From Allohahella marinimesophila (GTDB taxonomy: Bacteria > Pseudomonadota > Gammaproteobacteria > Pseudomonadales > Oleiphilaceae), in contig NZ_BAABBO010000023.1 in NCBI RefSeq assembly GCF_039538005.1, positions 1 to 64,000 on the forward strand: a stretch of 64,000 bases of DNA. The letters run 5' to 3'. The translations under genes and the position numbers were made by a program. The notes under the pieces were generated by a model. It was not told where the DNA came from. It worked only from the letters and a program-made list of their open reading frames with translations, and searched no databases. Positions 26,455-35,339 of this stretch are shown piece after piece (position 1 is the stretch's first letter; the number at the start of each line of letters is the position of its first letter).

Positions 26455-26468
26455 ACTAGCCTGAAGTC

Positions 26469-27674
26469 TCAGCGTCGGACAGTGTGCAGTGCACAGCGCG
26501 CCAGATCGCGGCACATCAGTTCGAGAAAGCGATGATTGGCGGCAGTACAACTTGTGCTGATGCCGCTACTGCTCGTTGCCAGGTGCGTCTTATAGCTCGC
26601 TTCGGCGAGTCGGCCGGTCCCAGCGAGAAAGCTGTAGTGCCTGAGACCAGCCTCGCAGGCGGCCTCTATGGCATAGCCGAGGTGCAGGGTGCCTAGGGAG
26701 AGCTTCTTGTCGAAGTCTTCTGAAAACCCCATTTGCATATTGTATCGCGTATCGCCCGCCACGATGTCATAGAGCAATGAAACGGCTGTCCTCTGGTGCT
26801 GTAGAACCGAAATCAGCGGACTGATCCTCACATGGGGCAGGTCGATACACAGCTCGTTCCAGTGTTCGCAGAAATCGGTGAAGCAGGACTGAAAGTCGAG
26901 GCCGTCCTGGCCAAGGAATGGCTTGTTCCAACGCAGGCGGTGAAAGCGATCAAAGGCTGGCTGAAATGACAGGAATCGAACTGATGGCCGGCCGTGGTGG
27001 TTGCCATCGGTGAGCCTTTCCTCGAACACCTCTGCCTCGGGATAGTGCTGTTTGAGGTAGGTCCTGCGATTGAAGAGCTTCAATCTGCTGTTCTTGCCGA
27101 GTGTGCCGACATAGTGTGAGAACCCAGCGTCGCAATCTACCTGATAGACGGTGTCCTCCGCCATGGTCGTGTGGCCAAGCAGCAACACCCGACCCACTGG
27201 TGACAGCTGCTGCAGTATGCGGCTGATGTTCGCTTGGCGCGGCACGTCGGCGGCATGGAACTTTGCAGAGCCCAGCAAGGTGATGAGATGAGCGCTGAAT
27301 TGGTCTGAGACTGCGTCTTCGGCATCGGTATCCACAATCGCATCGAGAAGTTCGCTGCGGAAGGTGGACCGAGGGAGGGCGCCGAGAAAGGCGTAGGCTT
27401 TATCACGAGGGCTGAAGCAGATTGGCAGAAGACCCAGGAGCTGGCCCGAGGCATCATCGAGATAGATGGCCACGATATGCAGTTGCAGTTCGAGTCTGCG
27501 CGCCCAGACTTGCCACCAGGCTCTTTGCCATGGCCAACTATTGAATAGCGGGTTGCAGGCACTGCGGCTGAGCAGATCGGCCCAGTCTGCTGCCAGCTGG
27601 TCAAACTCAGTATCGTTGGTGAATACCTGCAGATGCAAACGAAGCGGGCTCGAAGCACTATTCAGGCGCGACAC
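26469..27674 (-). CDS. FemAB/CelD-like GNAT acyltransferase (BioF2-like)
   Basis: About 400 residues with the double-GNAT pattern of Acetyltransf_6 / cellulose-biosynthesis CelD-like proteins: early NPLFNSWPWQRAWWQVW, central NSRLKLFNRRTYLKQ, and late YDIVAGDTRYNMQMGF and FLAGTGRLAEASYKTHLA. Relatives often acylate or aminoacylate cell-surface glycans. The frame stays open upstream into the GT2 gene, but a GTG at 27674, preceded by GAAAGG, is the likely start, 34 bases past the GT2 stop. It is last in a three-gene operon with two GT2 proteins. Confidence 0.72.
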   Translation of the reverse strand: MSRLNSASSPLRLHLQVFTNDTEFDQLAADWADLLSRSACNPLFNSWPWQRAWWQVWARRLELQLHIVAIYLDDASGQLLGLLPICFSPRDKAYAFLGALPRSTFRSELLDAIVDTDAEDAVSDQFSAHLITLLGSAKFHAADVPRQANISRILQQLSPVGRVLLLGHTTMAEDTVYQVDCDAGFSHYVGTLGKNSRLKLFNRRTYLKQHYPEAEVFEERLTDGNHHGRPSVRFLSFQPAFDRFHRLRWNKPFLGQDGLDFQSCFTDFCEHWNELCIDLPHVRISPLISVLQHQRTAVSLLYDIVAGDTRYNMQMGFSEDFDKKLSLGTLHLGYAIEAACEAGLRHYSFLAGTGRLAEASYKTHLATSSSGISTSCTAANHRFLELMCRDLARCALHTVRR

Positions 27675-27708
27675 CGGCCTTTCACCACCGGTGTCCGCCT
27701 TGAGATCG

Positions 27709-28680
27709 TCAGGCCTCGTGCTTGTTGACAATTTTCCGAATCGTATATGGCTTGTTGTTCTTGGCGTGGGTGAAAATGATGGTTTCACCGACCAGACCAA
27801 TCGCACCGAGCTGCACGCCCAGCACCAGCAGCAGACTGAAGAGCACCAGCAGTGGTCGATCAGCCGCAGCAACATCGAAGAATATTCGCTCGATAGCGAC
27901 CCAGCTCAATCCGATCAGCGCCACGATGAGGCAGGCCGCTCCACCGGCACCGAAGAAGCGCAGGGGCTTCTGATTGAACTTGGTCAGAAACACGATAGTC
28001 AGCAGATCGAACAGGCGGCCGAGATAGGTCGAGGCGGAATATACACGCTTCCGTGAATCCTGCGGCGATTGCCTGATATCGATTTCCTTGACCCGGAAGC
28101 CTTGCTGTTCTGCGAGCAAAGGCAGGAAGCGATGCAAGTCGCCATACAGGCGAAGTTCGCGGAGAATTGACTTGCGGAATAATCGTATGCCACAGCCCAT
28201 GTCTTTGAAACCGGAGCCGGAGGAGTTGATCAGTATTCGGCTGAACCAGCGTGCCAGTGTCTGGTTAAACCTGGCATCGGTTCGCGGGCTTCGGTTGACG
28301 ACGACCATTTCCAGGTTGTCGTTCAGGGCTTCGAAGAGCTCGGTGATGGCGGCCGGCGCGATCTGTTCATAGGGCGTGAGCGTCAATAACAGTTCGCCCG
28401 AGGCCATTTCACCGCCGACCTGCAGGATCGTTGCCTCGCCAAAACCGCGCGACATGGTGACGGTCTTCCCGTTTACCCCGGACATGCAGAGATTTTCAAG
28501 TTGAGGACCATACTGGGCATAGTCCGGGCTCAGCAGAAAGATAAATTCATAGCTGCGTCCCAGACTGGCTAACGCCTCGTCATACTGCCTGATCAATAAA
28601 TCCAGGTTTTCCGCTCGCTCCGTGATCGGAACCAGTGCCGTAATCTCGACCTGGGGCCTCTGGTCTGGTGTCTGACTCAT
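27709..28680 (-). CDS. GT2-like membrane protein lacking catalytic motifs
   Basis: 323 residues with the overall plan of polyprenol-phosphate sugar transferases: an N-terminal GT-A fold, a conserved SGFKDMGCGIRLFRK segment and two C-terminal membrane helices (CLIVALIGLSWVAI, LLVLFSLLLVLGVQLGAIGLV). However, the usual DDGS is replaced by LLSPDYAQ and the metal-binding DxD by LTPYE, so it probably does not catalyse glycosyl transfer in the normal way. It may be a partner or regulator of the intact GT2 encoded 42 bases upstream. The conserved membrane half argues against a recent pseudogene. Confidence 0.8.
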   Translation of the reverse strand: MSQTPDQRPQVEITALVPITERAENLDLLIRQYDEALASLGRSYEFIFLLSPDYAQYGPQLENLCMSGVNGKTVTMSRGFGEATILQVGGEMASGELLLTLTPYEQIAPAAITELFEALNDNLEMVVVNRSPRTDARFNQTLARWFSRILINSSGSGFKDMGCGIRLFRKSILRELRLYGDLHRFLPLLAEQQGFRVKEIDIRQSPQDSRKRVYSASTYLGRLFDLLTIVFLTKFNQKPLRFFGAGGAACLIVALIGLSWVAIERIFFDVAAADRPLLVLFSLLLVLGVQLGAIGLVGETIIFTHAKNNKPYTIRKIVNKHEA

Positions 28681-28721
28681 GTCTTGTCTTACCTGTATCT
28701 TGGTAGAGGCTGACCTTGCGG

Positions 28722-29759
28722 TCAGCCCGGGATTTTGTTGGTGTCTGATGAACTTGTGCCGGCTCTGGCTGGCTCGTCGATTTCCGTGTTGCCTGAATAC
28801 AGGTCCAGCCTGGCTGTCAGCGGCGCTACTTCGCCGAGATCGAGAGGACTCTTGTTATAGATCAGCTCACTGATAAAGCCGAGCGAGACAAGAAACAGCG
28901 TCAGGTTCAGGAACAGGACGGCATGGGTGGCGCTGACCACAATCGTCTCGCCCGAAGCCACACCGCTGACTACAAAAATCAGGCTTATGAGCGTCAGCAG
29001 CGAGGGAATGAGCGCAAGACGCAAGAACCATCGGACCGGATGCGTGATCAACGAGAGAATCGTCTTCATGGTCAGCAGGTCAAAAAGCACCTTGTAAATT
29101 CGCGACAGACCATATTTGGACTCACCGAACTGTCTTGCGTGGTGCTTCACCTTGACCTCGGCGACGCGTGCGCCACCGAGCGACAACAGCGCAGGGATGA
29201 ACCGGTGCATTTCATTGTAGAAAGGCATTTTCTGCATGACTTCGGCGCGATAGACCTTCAGCGAGCAGCCATTGTCCTTGATCGGTACGCCGGTCACCTT
29301 GCCAATGAGACGATTGGCGATCATGGACGGAATCTTGCGCGTCACGAGCTTGTCCTGGCGATTGTGGCGCCAGCCTACGACGATATCGTAGCGGTTGCCT
29401 TCGCCATCGCCGGCACGTAACTTCTCGACCATGAAGGGGATGTCAGAAGGGTCGTTCTGAAGATCGCCGTCCATAGTGACGATGAGTTCGCCAACGGCGT
29501 TGTCGATACCGGCTGCCATGGCCGGTGTCTGACCGTAATTTCGACGGAAAGTGATGACCCTGAGGTATGGCGTGTTTGCAGCGATCTCGCTGGCCACCTC
29601 GAACGTTCTGTCTCGACTGCCATCATCCACGAAAATGATTTCGTAGCGACCTGCAAAGGGCTGCAGGGCTTCGTCTATCCTTTCGAACATCAGCCTGACA
29701 TTGTCTTCCTCATTATACAGAGGTACGACGACGGAAAGTTCAATTGCCATAGGGTTCAT
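28722..29759 (-). CDS. GT2 glycosyltransferase, polyprenol-phosphate sugar transferase (GtrB/DPM1-like)
   Basis: Expected to load a sugar from a nucleotide donor onto undecaprenyl phosphate at the inner membrane. N-terminal SVVVPLYNEEDNV, FVDDGSRDRT (donor-binding), TMDGDLQNDP (DxD), IKDNGCSLKVYR, RQFGESKYGLSRI, then two membrane helices near the C terminus (LALIPSLLTLISLIFVVSGV, LNLTLFLVSLGFIS). The ATG at 29759 follows AAAGGA. It heads the leftward half of a glycan locus and is divergent from the HAD-UbiA gene. Confidence 0.9.
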   Translation of the reverse strand: MNPMAIELSVVVPLYNEEDNVRLMFERIDEALQPFAGRYEIIFVDDGSRDRTFEVASEIAANTPYLRVITFRRNYGQTPAMAAGIDNAVGELIVTMDGDLQNDPSDIPFMVEKLRAGDGEGNRYDIVVGWRHNRQDKLVTRKIPSMIANRLIGKVTGVPIKDNGCSLKVYRAEVMQKMPFYNEMHRFIPALLSLGGARVAEVKVKHHARQFGESKYGLSRIYKVLFDLLTMKTILSLITHPVRWFLRLALIPSLLTLISLIFVVSGVASGETIVVSATHAVLFLNLTLFLVSLGFISELIYNKSPLDLGEVAPLTARLDLYSGNTEIDEPARAGTSSSDTNKIPG

Positions 29760-30166
29760 CAATCCTTTACATGATCACGAGCCGTCGAACGACGTCTCTA
29801 CTGCCCATACCAAGCGTAGACGAGTTTGAGGGCGCTGTGCATCCGTGAATACGCGGTCTCAGACAGTCTTCAGTGGCCCTGAAAATCAGGCACCAGAACG
29901 GGTCGACTACTCGAAACGGCGCTAGTGTACACGTGTTTTTGTGTGGAAAAGTCCTTCAAATGTAAAAGTTTGTCAAAACTCATCGAATCAGCGCATTTTT
30001 TGGTCGATGGGGACTGTTCTTTAAACTGGTATCAAGTTAGCGTATGCCACCTTCGCTGAGGCATGTCACGGAAGGCTGATCTCGCTGTGGTTACAATAAG
30101 TAGTGGCATGCGTGTTAATTGAGCAAAAAGAGTCGTTGGCATTAGCTTCAACGATGCTGGTAAAGG
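29760..30166. promoter_or_regulatory. Divergent regulatory region of the glycan locus
   Basis: 407 bases without a gene between the leftward GT2 operon and the rightward HAD-UbiA operon. It is more AT-rich in the middle. A TTGACA stands on the minus strand at 29971-29976, but I see no well-placed -10 for it; TACAAT at 30092-30097 on the plus strand lacks a good -35. The region probably carries promoters for both operons. Confidence 0.4.
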
Positions 30167-31672
30167 ATGGATTCGGAAATGAATGAGCAAGTGACGGCAA
30201 CAGATAGCAAACCGGGTGCTGCTGTTGAGCAAGGGTCTCTGCCGCCTCTCTGTGTCGATCTTGATGGTACGCTGATCAAGAGCGACCTGTTGATCGAGTC
30301 ATTTCTGCGTTTCGTCAAGCTCAATCCACTGCACTTCTTCTGGGTACTGGTCTGGCTGTATCGGGGCAAGGCCCACCTGAAATACAAGCTGGCTGCCCAG
30401 AACTGGCTTTCGCCCGAACTCATTCCCTACAATCAGGAAGTCGTCACCTATCTGCGGGCGCAGAAAAAGGCCTGCCCAGAGCGTGCCATCATACTCTGTA
30501 CTGCGAGTAATGAGCGCCTAGCGCGTCAGGTGGCAGAATACGTAGGCGTATTCGACGAAGTCATCGCGTCCAATGAGCACGACAATATCATGGGCTCCGC
30601 GAAGGCGAAGATCCTCACGGACCGGTTTGGGCACGGCGGCTTCGATTACATCGGCAACGACTGGAACGACTGGAAGGTCTGGTCCAATGCCAGACAGGTG
30701 CTGGTGGCGACACAGTCAGACCGCTTCCTGCGACAGACTCAGCAGCGTTTTACCATCGATCGGATTTTCCGCGAGCAGGCACCCTCCCCACGCGAGTACC
30801 TGAAGGCGCTGCGGGTTCATCAATGGACCAAGAACGCTCTGCTATTCATACCATTTCTGCTTGAGCAGCGTTTCGACGATGTCGGCGGCTGGATTACCCT
30901 GTTCTTCTGCTTCATTTCCTTCTCGTTGCTGGCTTCTGCCACCTATATATGGAATGACCTGCTGGATCTCGACAGCGATCGGGTCAACATCATCAAGAAG
31001 AAACGAGCCTTTGCGAGTGGGCGAATTCCGCTGTTGACCGGGATCAAGATGATGATTGGTCTGGTGGCTATCAGCGTCCTCATCTTTATGTTCCTGCCGC
31101 CCGCCTTTGCCGGCGTTGCGCTGCTGTATACCGTGATCACGCTGGCGTATTCATTCAAGCTCAAGAAAGTACCCATACTGGACGTCTGTCTGCTGGCTTC
31201 GCTATACACGCTGCGGATTATTGCCGGCATGCTCGCTGTCAGCGCTGCATGGTCGTTCTGGCTGTTGGCGTTTTCCATGTTCTTCTTCCTCAGTCTGGCG
31301 CTGGCCAAGCGTGTGTCGGAACTGAAAAACCTCGAAAAGCGCGAATTGAACCAGGCCAGTGGCCGCGGCTACGTCACCAGTGATCTCGATCTGCTGCAGA
31401 TGTTGGGTGTGGTCTCGGGTTTCGTGTCAGTGCTCGTCGTGGCGCTGTACATCAACAGTGACAAAGTTGCTTCCATGTATGCGGTAAAAGAGGTGCTCTG
31501 GCTGCTCTGTCCGGTATTGCTGTTCTGGGTAGGCCGGATCTGGATGGTGACATCCAGGGGCAAGATGCATGAGGATCCCATCGTTTTTGCGATCCGTGAC
31601 CGCGTGAGTCTGCAGACCATTCTTATCTGCGGCGTCATTGTGGCTGCAGCTATGTCGGCCAACTTTCTGTGA
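30167..31672 (+). CDS. HAD phosphatase-UbiA prenyltransferase fusion (polyprenyl-phosphate phosphoribosyltransferase-like)
   Basis: 501 residues. The N-terminal ~200 form a HAD-type domain: LCVDLDGTLIKSD (nucleophile Asp), ILCTASNERLARQV and YIGNDWNDWKV. The C-terminal ~290 form a UbiA-type membrane prenyltransferase with YIWNDLLDLDSDR and, later, LDVCLLASLYTLRIIAG. UbiA members of this type (mycobacterial Rv3806c, rhizobial NoeC-like) move phosphoribose from PRPP to a polyprenyl phosphate; a separate phosphatase then removes the 5-phosphate. Here both steps seem fused. The stop overlaps the GTG of the DprE1-like gene. Confidence 0.87.
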   Translation: MDSEMNEQVTATDSKPGAAVEQGSLPPLCVDLDGTLIKSDLLIESFLRFVKLNPLHFFWVLVWLYRGKAHLKYKLAAQNWLSPELIPYNQEVVTYLRAQKKACPERAIILCTASNERLARQVAEYVGVFDEVIASNEHDNIMGSAKAKILTDRFGHGGFDYIGNDWNDWKVWSNARQVLVATQSDRFLRQTQQRFTIDRIFREQAPSPREYLKALRVHQWTKNALLFIPFLLEQRFDDVGGWITLFFCFISFSLLASATYIWNDLLDLDSDRVNIIKKKRAFASGRIPLLTGIKMMIGLVAISVLIFMFLPPAFAGVALLYTVITLAYSFKLKKVPILDVCLLASLYTLRIIAGMLAVSAAWSFWLLAFSMFFFLSLALAKRVSELKNLEKRELNQASGRGYVTSDLDLLQMLGVVSGFVSVLVVALYINSDKVASMYAVKEVLWLLCPVLLFWVGRIWMVTSRGKMHEDPIVFAIRDRVSLQTILICGVIVAAAMSANFL

Positions 31673-33003
31673 GTGAAGCCTATCGCAGCTGGGGGCTTGA
31701 TCCGCAGACGCCGCAGAAGGCGCTGCGCTGGGGCTGGCGGGATGCACCTGCAACACAGATGGCAGGCCAGCAGAGTGTGCTGCCATTTGGTAACGGGCGC
31801 AGCTACGGCGACTCCTGTCTGAATACCGCCGGTACATTGATTGATGCCCGTGGGTTAGATCGATTTGTGGCGCTGGATACTGACACAGGTGTGTTAACGG
31901 CAGAAGCTGGTCTGACTTTCCAGAATATATTGCAGCACATTGTGCCCAGGGGCTGGTTTCTGCCCGTGACGCCGGGCACCCAGTTTCTGACCCTCGGTGG
32001 TGCCATAGCCAATGATGTGCATGGGAAGAACCATCATGTAGCTGGCACCATTGGTCGACACATCAAACAGTTTGAGCTCCTCCGTTCAGATGGCAGCCGC
32101 CTGGTCTGCTCCGCCACCCAGAACGCTGAGCTGTTTGCCGCTACCATTGGTGGGCTTGGTCTGACTGGTCTCATTCTGAGTGCGGAAATCCAGCTGATCA
32201 GAGTCGATTCAGCCTTTATGGATGTGGAGACCATCCCGTTCAACGGTCTTGAAGCGTTCCGCTCGATTTCGGCAGACTCGGCCAGTTTTGACTACACCGT
32301 CGCCTGGCTGGATTGCGTATCCGGTGGCGAAAATTTTGCGCGGGGTCTGTTCTATCGCGCCAGGCACGCGGCTGCGATTGAAGCGGATGAGTTGCTGCGG
32401 GAGAAGGAAACAGGGAAGGGCCGGGTGTCGATTCCGTTCAACTTCCCGGCCATGGCTCTGAACGGTCTCAGTATAAAGCTCTTCAACGAGCTGTATTACC
32501 GGAGTAACAGTAAGAAGGCCGCGCGGAGCGCTTTCAGCAGGGACCATTACCAGCCCTATTTCTATCCGCTCGACAGTATTGCCAACTGGAACCGAATCTA
32601 CGGCAGCAAAGGCTTTTATCAGTGCCAGTTCGTGGTGCCGGCAGGCTCCGAATCGCTGGAGGCCATCCTTCGGGCGATCGTTGATTCCGGGATGGGTTCG
32701 TTTCTGGCCGTGCTCAAGGAGTTCGGGGATCTGGCTTCACCCGGCCTGCTGTCCTTTCCTCGCCCGGGCTTGTGCCTGGCACTTGATTTTTCAAACAGAG
32801 GTCTGAAGTCCAGAACCCTGATCGAGCGCATCGAGCAGCAGGTGGTAGAGGCTGGTGGCGCAATTTATCCCGCCAAGGACAGATTGATGAGCGCATCAGC
32901 GTTCCGAACTTTTTTTCCCGCGCACGATCAATTCAGCCGCTGGATCGACCCGGCCTTCAGTTCAGACTTCTGGCGGCGGGTCAGCATGGAGACACAGCTT
33001 TGA
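31669..33003 (+). CDS. DprE1-like FAD-dependent decaprenylphosphoryl-ribose 2'-oxidase homologue
   Basis: Predicted to oxidise the 2'-OH of polyprenylphosphoryl-ribose, the first half of ribose-to-arabinose epimerisation. The FAD-binding core is very close to mycobacterial DprE1: FGNGRSYGDS, GGAIANDVHGKNHH, GTIGRH, TIGGLGLTG; the substrate-domain YPAKD lysine (about K403) is kept. The position matching the benzothiazinone-reactive Cys387 reads Ala (CLALDF, about A371). The GTG start at 31669 overlaps the previous stop (GTGA). Its 3' end overlaps the DprE2-like gene by four bases. Confidence 0.92.
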   Translation: MSEAYRSWGLDPQTPQKALRWGWRDAPATQMAGQQSVLPFGNGRSYGDSCLNTAGTLIDARGLDRFVALDTDTGVLTAEAGLTFQNILQHIVPRGWFLPVTPGTQFLTLGGAIANDVHGKNHHVAGTIGRHIKQFELLRSDGSRLVCSATQNAELFAATIGGLGLTGLILSAEIQLIRVDSAFMDVETIPFNGLEAFRSISADSASFDYTVAWLDCVSGGENFARGLFYRARHAAAIEADELLREKETGKGRVSIPFNFPAMALNGLSIKLFNELYYRSNSKKAARSAFSRDHYQPYFYPLDSIANWNRIYGSKGFYQCQFVVPAGSESLEAILRAIVDSGMGSFLAVLKEFGDLASPGLLSFPRPGLCLALDFSNRGLKSRTLIERIEQQVVEAGGAIYPAKDRLMSASAFRTFFPAHDQFSRWIDPAFSSDFWRRVSMETQL

Positions 33004-33809
33004 GTGAACAAGGAATGAGTAACACAATGAGGAATGGGGGCGAATCGGGCAGCAAGCCAATCGTTGTATTCGGTGCGACCTCCGATGTGGCGATAGCACT
33101 GTCCCGGCGCTATGCCCAAGAGGGCGCATCACTGATTCTGGTGGGGCGAAACGAATCGAGGCTGACGGCGGTGGCCGACGATCTTCGGGTACGGGGTGCG
33201 CTGCACGTACGCACACTGTTGCAGGATTCCCTGACATACGATGATCATCCGACCTTGGTAGAATCGTTGTTTACCGATCACGCTCCTGCAAAGTTTTACT
33301 TTTTCCAGGGCAGCCTGCCCGACCAGGCTGCCTGCGAAGCCAGCTTTGAGGTGACCAGGGAAGCTGTGGAAGTGAATTTCCTGTCTATCGTGTCATACCT
33401 GACCTGGCTGGCTTCAGCGCTTGAGCGTCGGCCAGGGGAGAAGGGGGCTGCAGGCGGAGCGAGTATCATTGTCGTCAGTTCGGTAGCCGGTGACCGTGGT
33501 CGTGGCAGCAATTATGTCTACGGCGCCAGCAAGGGCGGGCTTACGATATTTCTGCAGGGACTTCGGAACCGACTGCACAAGTCCAATCATGGCGTGTTGA
33601 CCGTCAAACCAGGTTTCATAGACACCAAGATGACAGCTGATATAGAGAAGGGTGGTCCGCTATGGGCCAAGCCGGAAAAAGTCGCCGATGATATTCGCCT
33701 TGCAGCTGATGGCGGACGCATGGTGTTGTACACGCCTTGGTTCTGGCAGTTCATCATGCTGGTCATAAAATCGATACCGGAAGGCATTTTCAAGCGACTG
33801 AGCCTGTAA
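33000..33809 (+). CDS. DprE2-like short-chain dehydrogenase
   Basis: Predicted to reduce the 2'-keto intermediate to polyprenylphosphoryl-arabinose with NAD(P)H. Classical SDR: VVFGATSDVAIALSRR (cofactor), NFLSIVSYL, VVSSVAGDRGRGSNYVYGASKGG (Ser and YxxxK) and VKPGFIDTKMT. A C-terminal hydrophobic stretch (WFWQFIMLVIKSIP) may touch the membrane, as in DprE2. The TTG at 33000 overlaps the DprE1 stop; an ATG at 33015 after AAGGA is an alternative. Confidence 0.9.
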   Translation: MSEQGMSNTMRNGGESGSKPIVVFGATSDVAIALSRRYAQEGASLILVGRNESRLTAVADDLRVRGALHVRTLLQDSLTYDDHPTLVESLFTDHAPAKFYFFQGSLPDQAACEASFEVTREAVEVNFLSIVSYLTWLASALERRPGEKGAAGGASIIVVSSVAGDRGRGSNYVYGASKGGLTIFLQGLRNRLHKSNHGVLTVKPGFIDTKMTADIEKGGPLWAKPEKVADDIRLAADGGRMVLYTPWFWQFIMLVIKSIPEGIFKRLSL

Positions 33810-33908
33810 GGTTCAGGCAAAGCTAGTGGCGGTGACTATACTCAGTTCTTCCGCCCGCGGCAGGTAGCCGCCAAGACTCAAGATTTGTAACTCAGGCTCA
33901 GGCAGTAT

Positions 33909-34277
33909 ATGGCAAAGTACATTCCGCTCATCCTCTTTACGGTGCTCACGAACTTCGCATCGCAGATTCTGCTCAAGAAGGGCATGACCTCGCTGCCTGC
34001 TTTCGACATTTCCGCCGCAGGTATCAGGGGTGCTGCCTTTGATATTATCTTCAATTTCTACGTCATCACTGGTCTGTTCGTGATGGTAGTCAGTATGGCT
34101 TCGCATCTGGTTGTACTGTCGAAAGTGGATATCAGCTATGCCTACCCCTTTCTTGGTCTGTCGTTTGTGCTGGTGACCGCCTGGGGCTACTTCGTTCTGG
34201 CCGAGGGCGTGAATATGTGGCGCATCGTCGGCGTGCTTTTTATCTGTCTTGGCGTTTCGCTCGTCGCCAAGAGTTGA
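33909..34277 (+). CDS. Small EamA/SMR-type transporter, candidate lipid-linked sugar flippase
   Basis: 122 residues with four predicted membrane helices (IPLILFTVLTNFASQILL; FYVITGLFVMVVSMASHLVVL; AYPFLGLSFVLVTAWGYFVL; WRIVGVLFICLGVSLV), the size and plan of ArnE/ArnF- and SMR-like proteins. Its place in a polyprenyl-sugar gene set suggests flipping of the lipid-linked sugar to the periplasmic face. That is inference; such small transporters often work as dimers. It lies 99 bases after the DprE2-like gene. Confidence 0.78.
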   Translation: MAKYIPLILFTVLTNFASQILLKKGMTSLPAFDISAAGIRGAAFDIIFNFYVITGLFVMVVSMASHLVVLSKVDISYAYPFLGLSFVLVTAWGYFVLAEGVNMWRIVGVLFICLGVSLVAKS

Positions 34278-34317
34278 ACCCTTTCCAAAACTTGTTGAAT
34301 GACTACAGGGACAGCCT

Positions 34318-35304
34318 ATGAAACATATCATTTTCGGTGGGGATGGATTTCTCGGTACCGAGTTGACCAAGAAGCTGACAGCCAAAGGCGAAAAGGTCGA
34401 AATCTTTGATTTGAAGCAGACACTTGCTTCCGGTATCTACGAAAATAAAGAGCTGGTCACTTACACCCGGTTCGATGTCACCGACAGCAAGCAGTTTGAA
34501 AAGGTGCAGGCCGAGCCAGGTGATGTGATCTATCACTTTGCCGCAAAACTGCTGGTGCCAATCGTGCCCAGAGCAGAGCGCAAGGAGTATTTCTGGACTT
34601 CACTCTACGTCGGCACGGAAAATGTGCTCGAGTGGATGGAGCGAAGCGGGCTGCGAAACCTGATCTATTACACGACCGACATGGTCTATGGTCATACGCG
34701 CTTTCATCCGCGGTTCGAAGATCATCCGCGAGAGCCCCTCGGCCCATATGGCGAAGCCAAATATCAGACTGAGCTGCTGTGCGAACGCTATCGCGAAAAA
34801 GGCTTCAATATCACTATTTTCCGGCCACGCCTCATTATTGGGCCCGGTCGTCTGGGTATACTGGAGAAGCTGTTCAAATTGGTTGATGCCAATTTGCCGG
34901 TACCCACGATTGGAAATGGTCGCAACTATTATCAGTTCATTTCGGTCAGTGACTGTGCGGAAGCCGTCATATGCGGCGTCAAGGCCGGCTTCCCAAATGA
35001 GGCCTACAATCTCGGCTCGCTCAATCCACCAACTGTGAATGAGCTCCTCAAACGGCTTATAAAAGAAGCCGGCAGTAAATCCTTTCTGGTGCCGACGCCT
35101 GCTGGTCTCGTGAAGATGACACTGGCAGCGCTGGATCGCATGGGCAAGCCGATCATGGACCCAGAGCAATATGAAATAGCGGATGAAACCTGTGTGCTCG
35201 ACGTCTCCAAAGGTGAACGAGAGCTGGGCTGGGTGCCGAAGGATGACGATGTCAGCATGTTGATTGCGGCCTACCGGGATTACAGGAAGAATCGCAAAGC
35301 CTGA
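34318..35304 (+). CDS. NAD-dependent epimerase/dehydratase (extended SDR)
   Basis: 328 residues. The cofactor motif is near the N terminus (FGGDGFLGTEL), YTTDMVYG carries the active-site Thr/Ser position, and YGEAK is the YxxxK; NLGSLNPPTVNELL is typical of the substrate half. It is likely to make or modify a nucleotide sugar for this glycan locus; the exact sugar cannot be told. GGGACAG precedes the ATG. It is 40 bases downstream of the flippase-like gene. Confidence 0.86.
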   Translation: MKHIIFGGDGFLGTELTKKLTAKGEKVEIFDLKQTLASGIYENKELVTYTRFDVTDSKQFEKVQAEPGDVIYHFAAKLLVPIVPRAERKEYFWTSLYVGTENVLEWMERSGLRNLIYYTTDMVYGHTRFHPRFEDHPREPLGPYGEAKYQTELLCERYREKGFNITIFRPRLIIGPGRLGILEKLFKLVDANLPVPTIGNGRNYYQFISVSDCAEAVICGVKAGFPNEAYNLGSLNPPTVNELLKRLIKEAGSKSFLVPTPAGLVKMTLAALDRMGKPIMDPEQYEIADETCVLDVSKGERELGWVPKDDDVSMLIAAYRDYRKNRKA

Positions 35305-35339
35305 GAAGGAACATCAGCAGCAATAGGGAGTACAGTGTT

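Noticed and set aside
30134..30152. Possible sigma-54 promoter (TTGGCAT…) before the HAD-UbiA gene
   Set aside because: The GG element is there, but the GC of the -12 element is missing at the required spacing. Other intergenic regions checked by eye also lacked a good TGGCAC-N5-TTGC.
33813..34385. Minus-strand frame of 190 codons opposite the small transporter
   Set aside because: It mirrors the plus-strand membrane protein and shows His/Gln-rich sequence typical of the reverse complement of real genes, with no domain.
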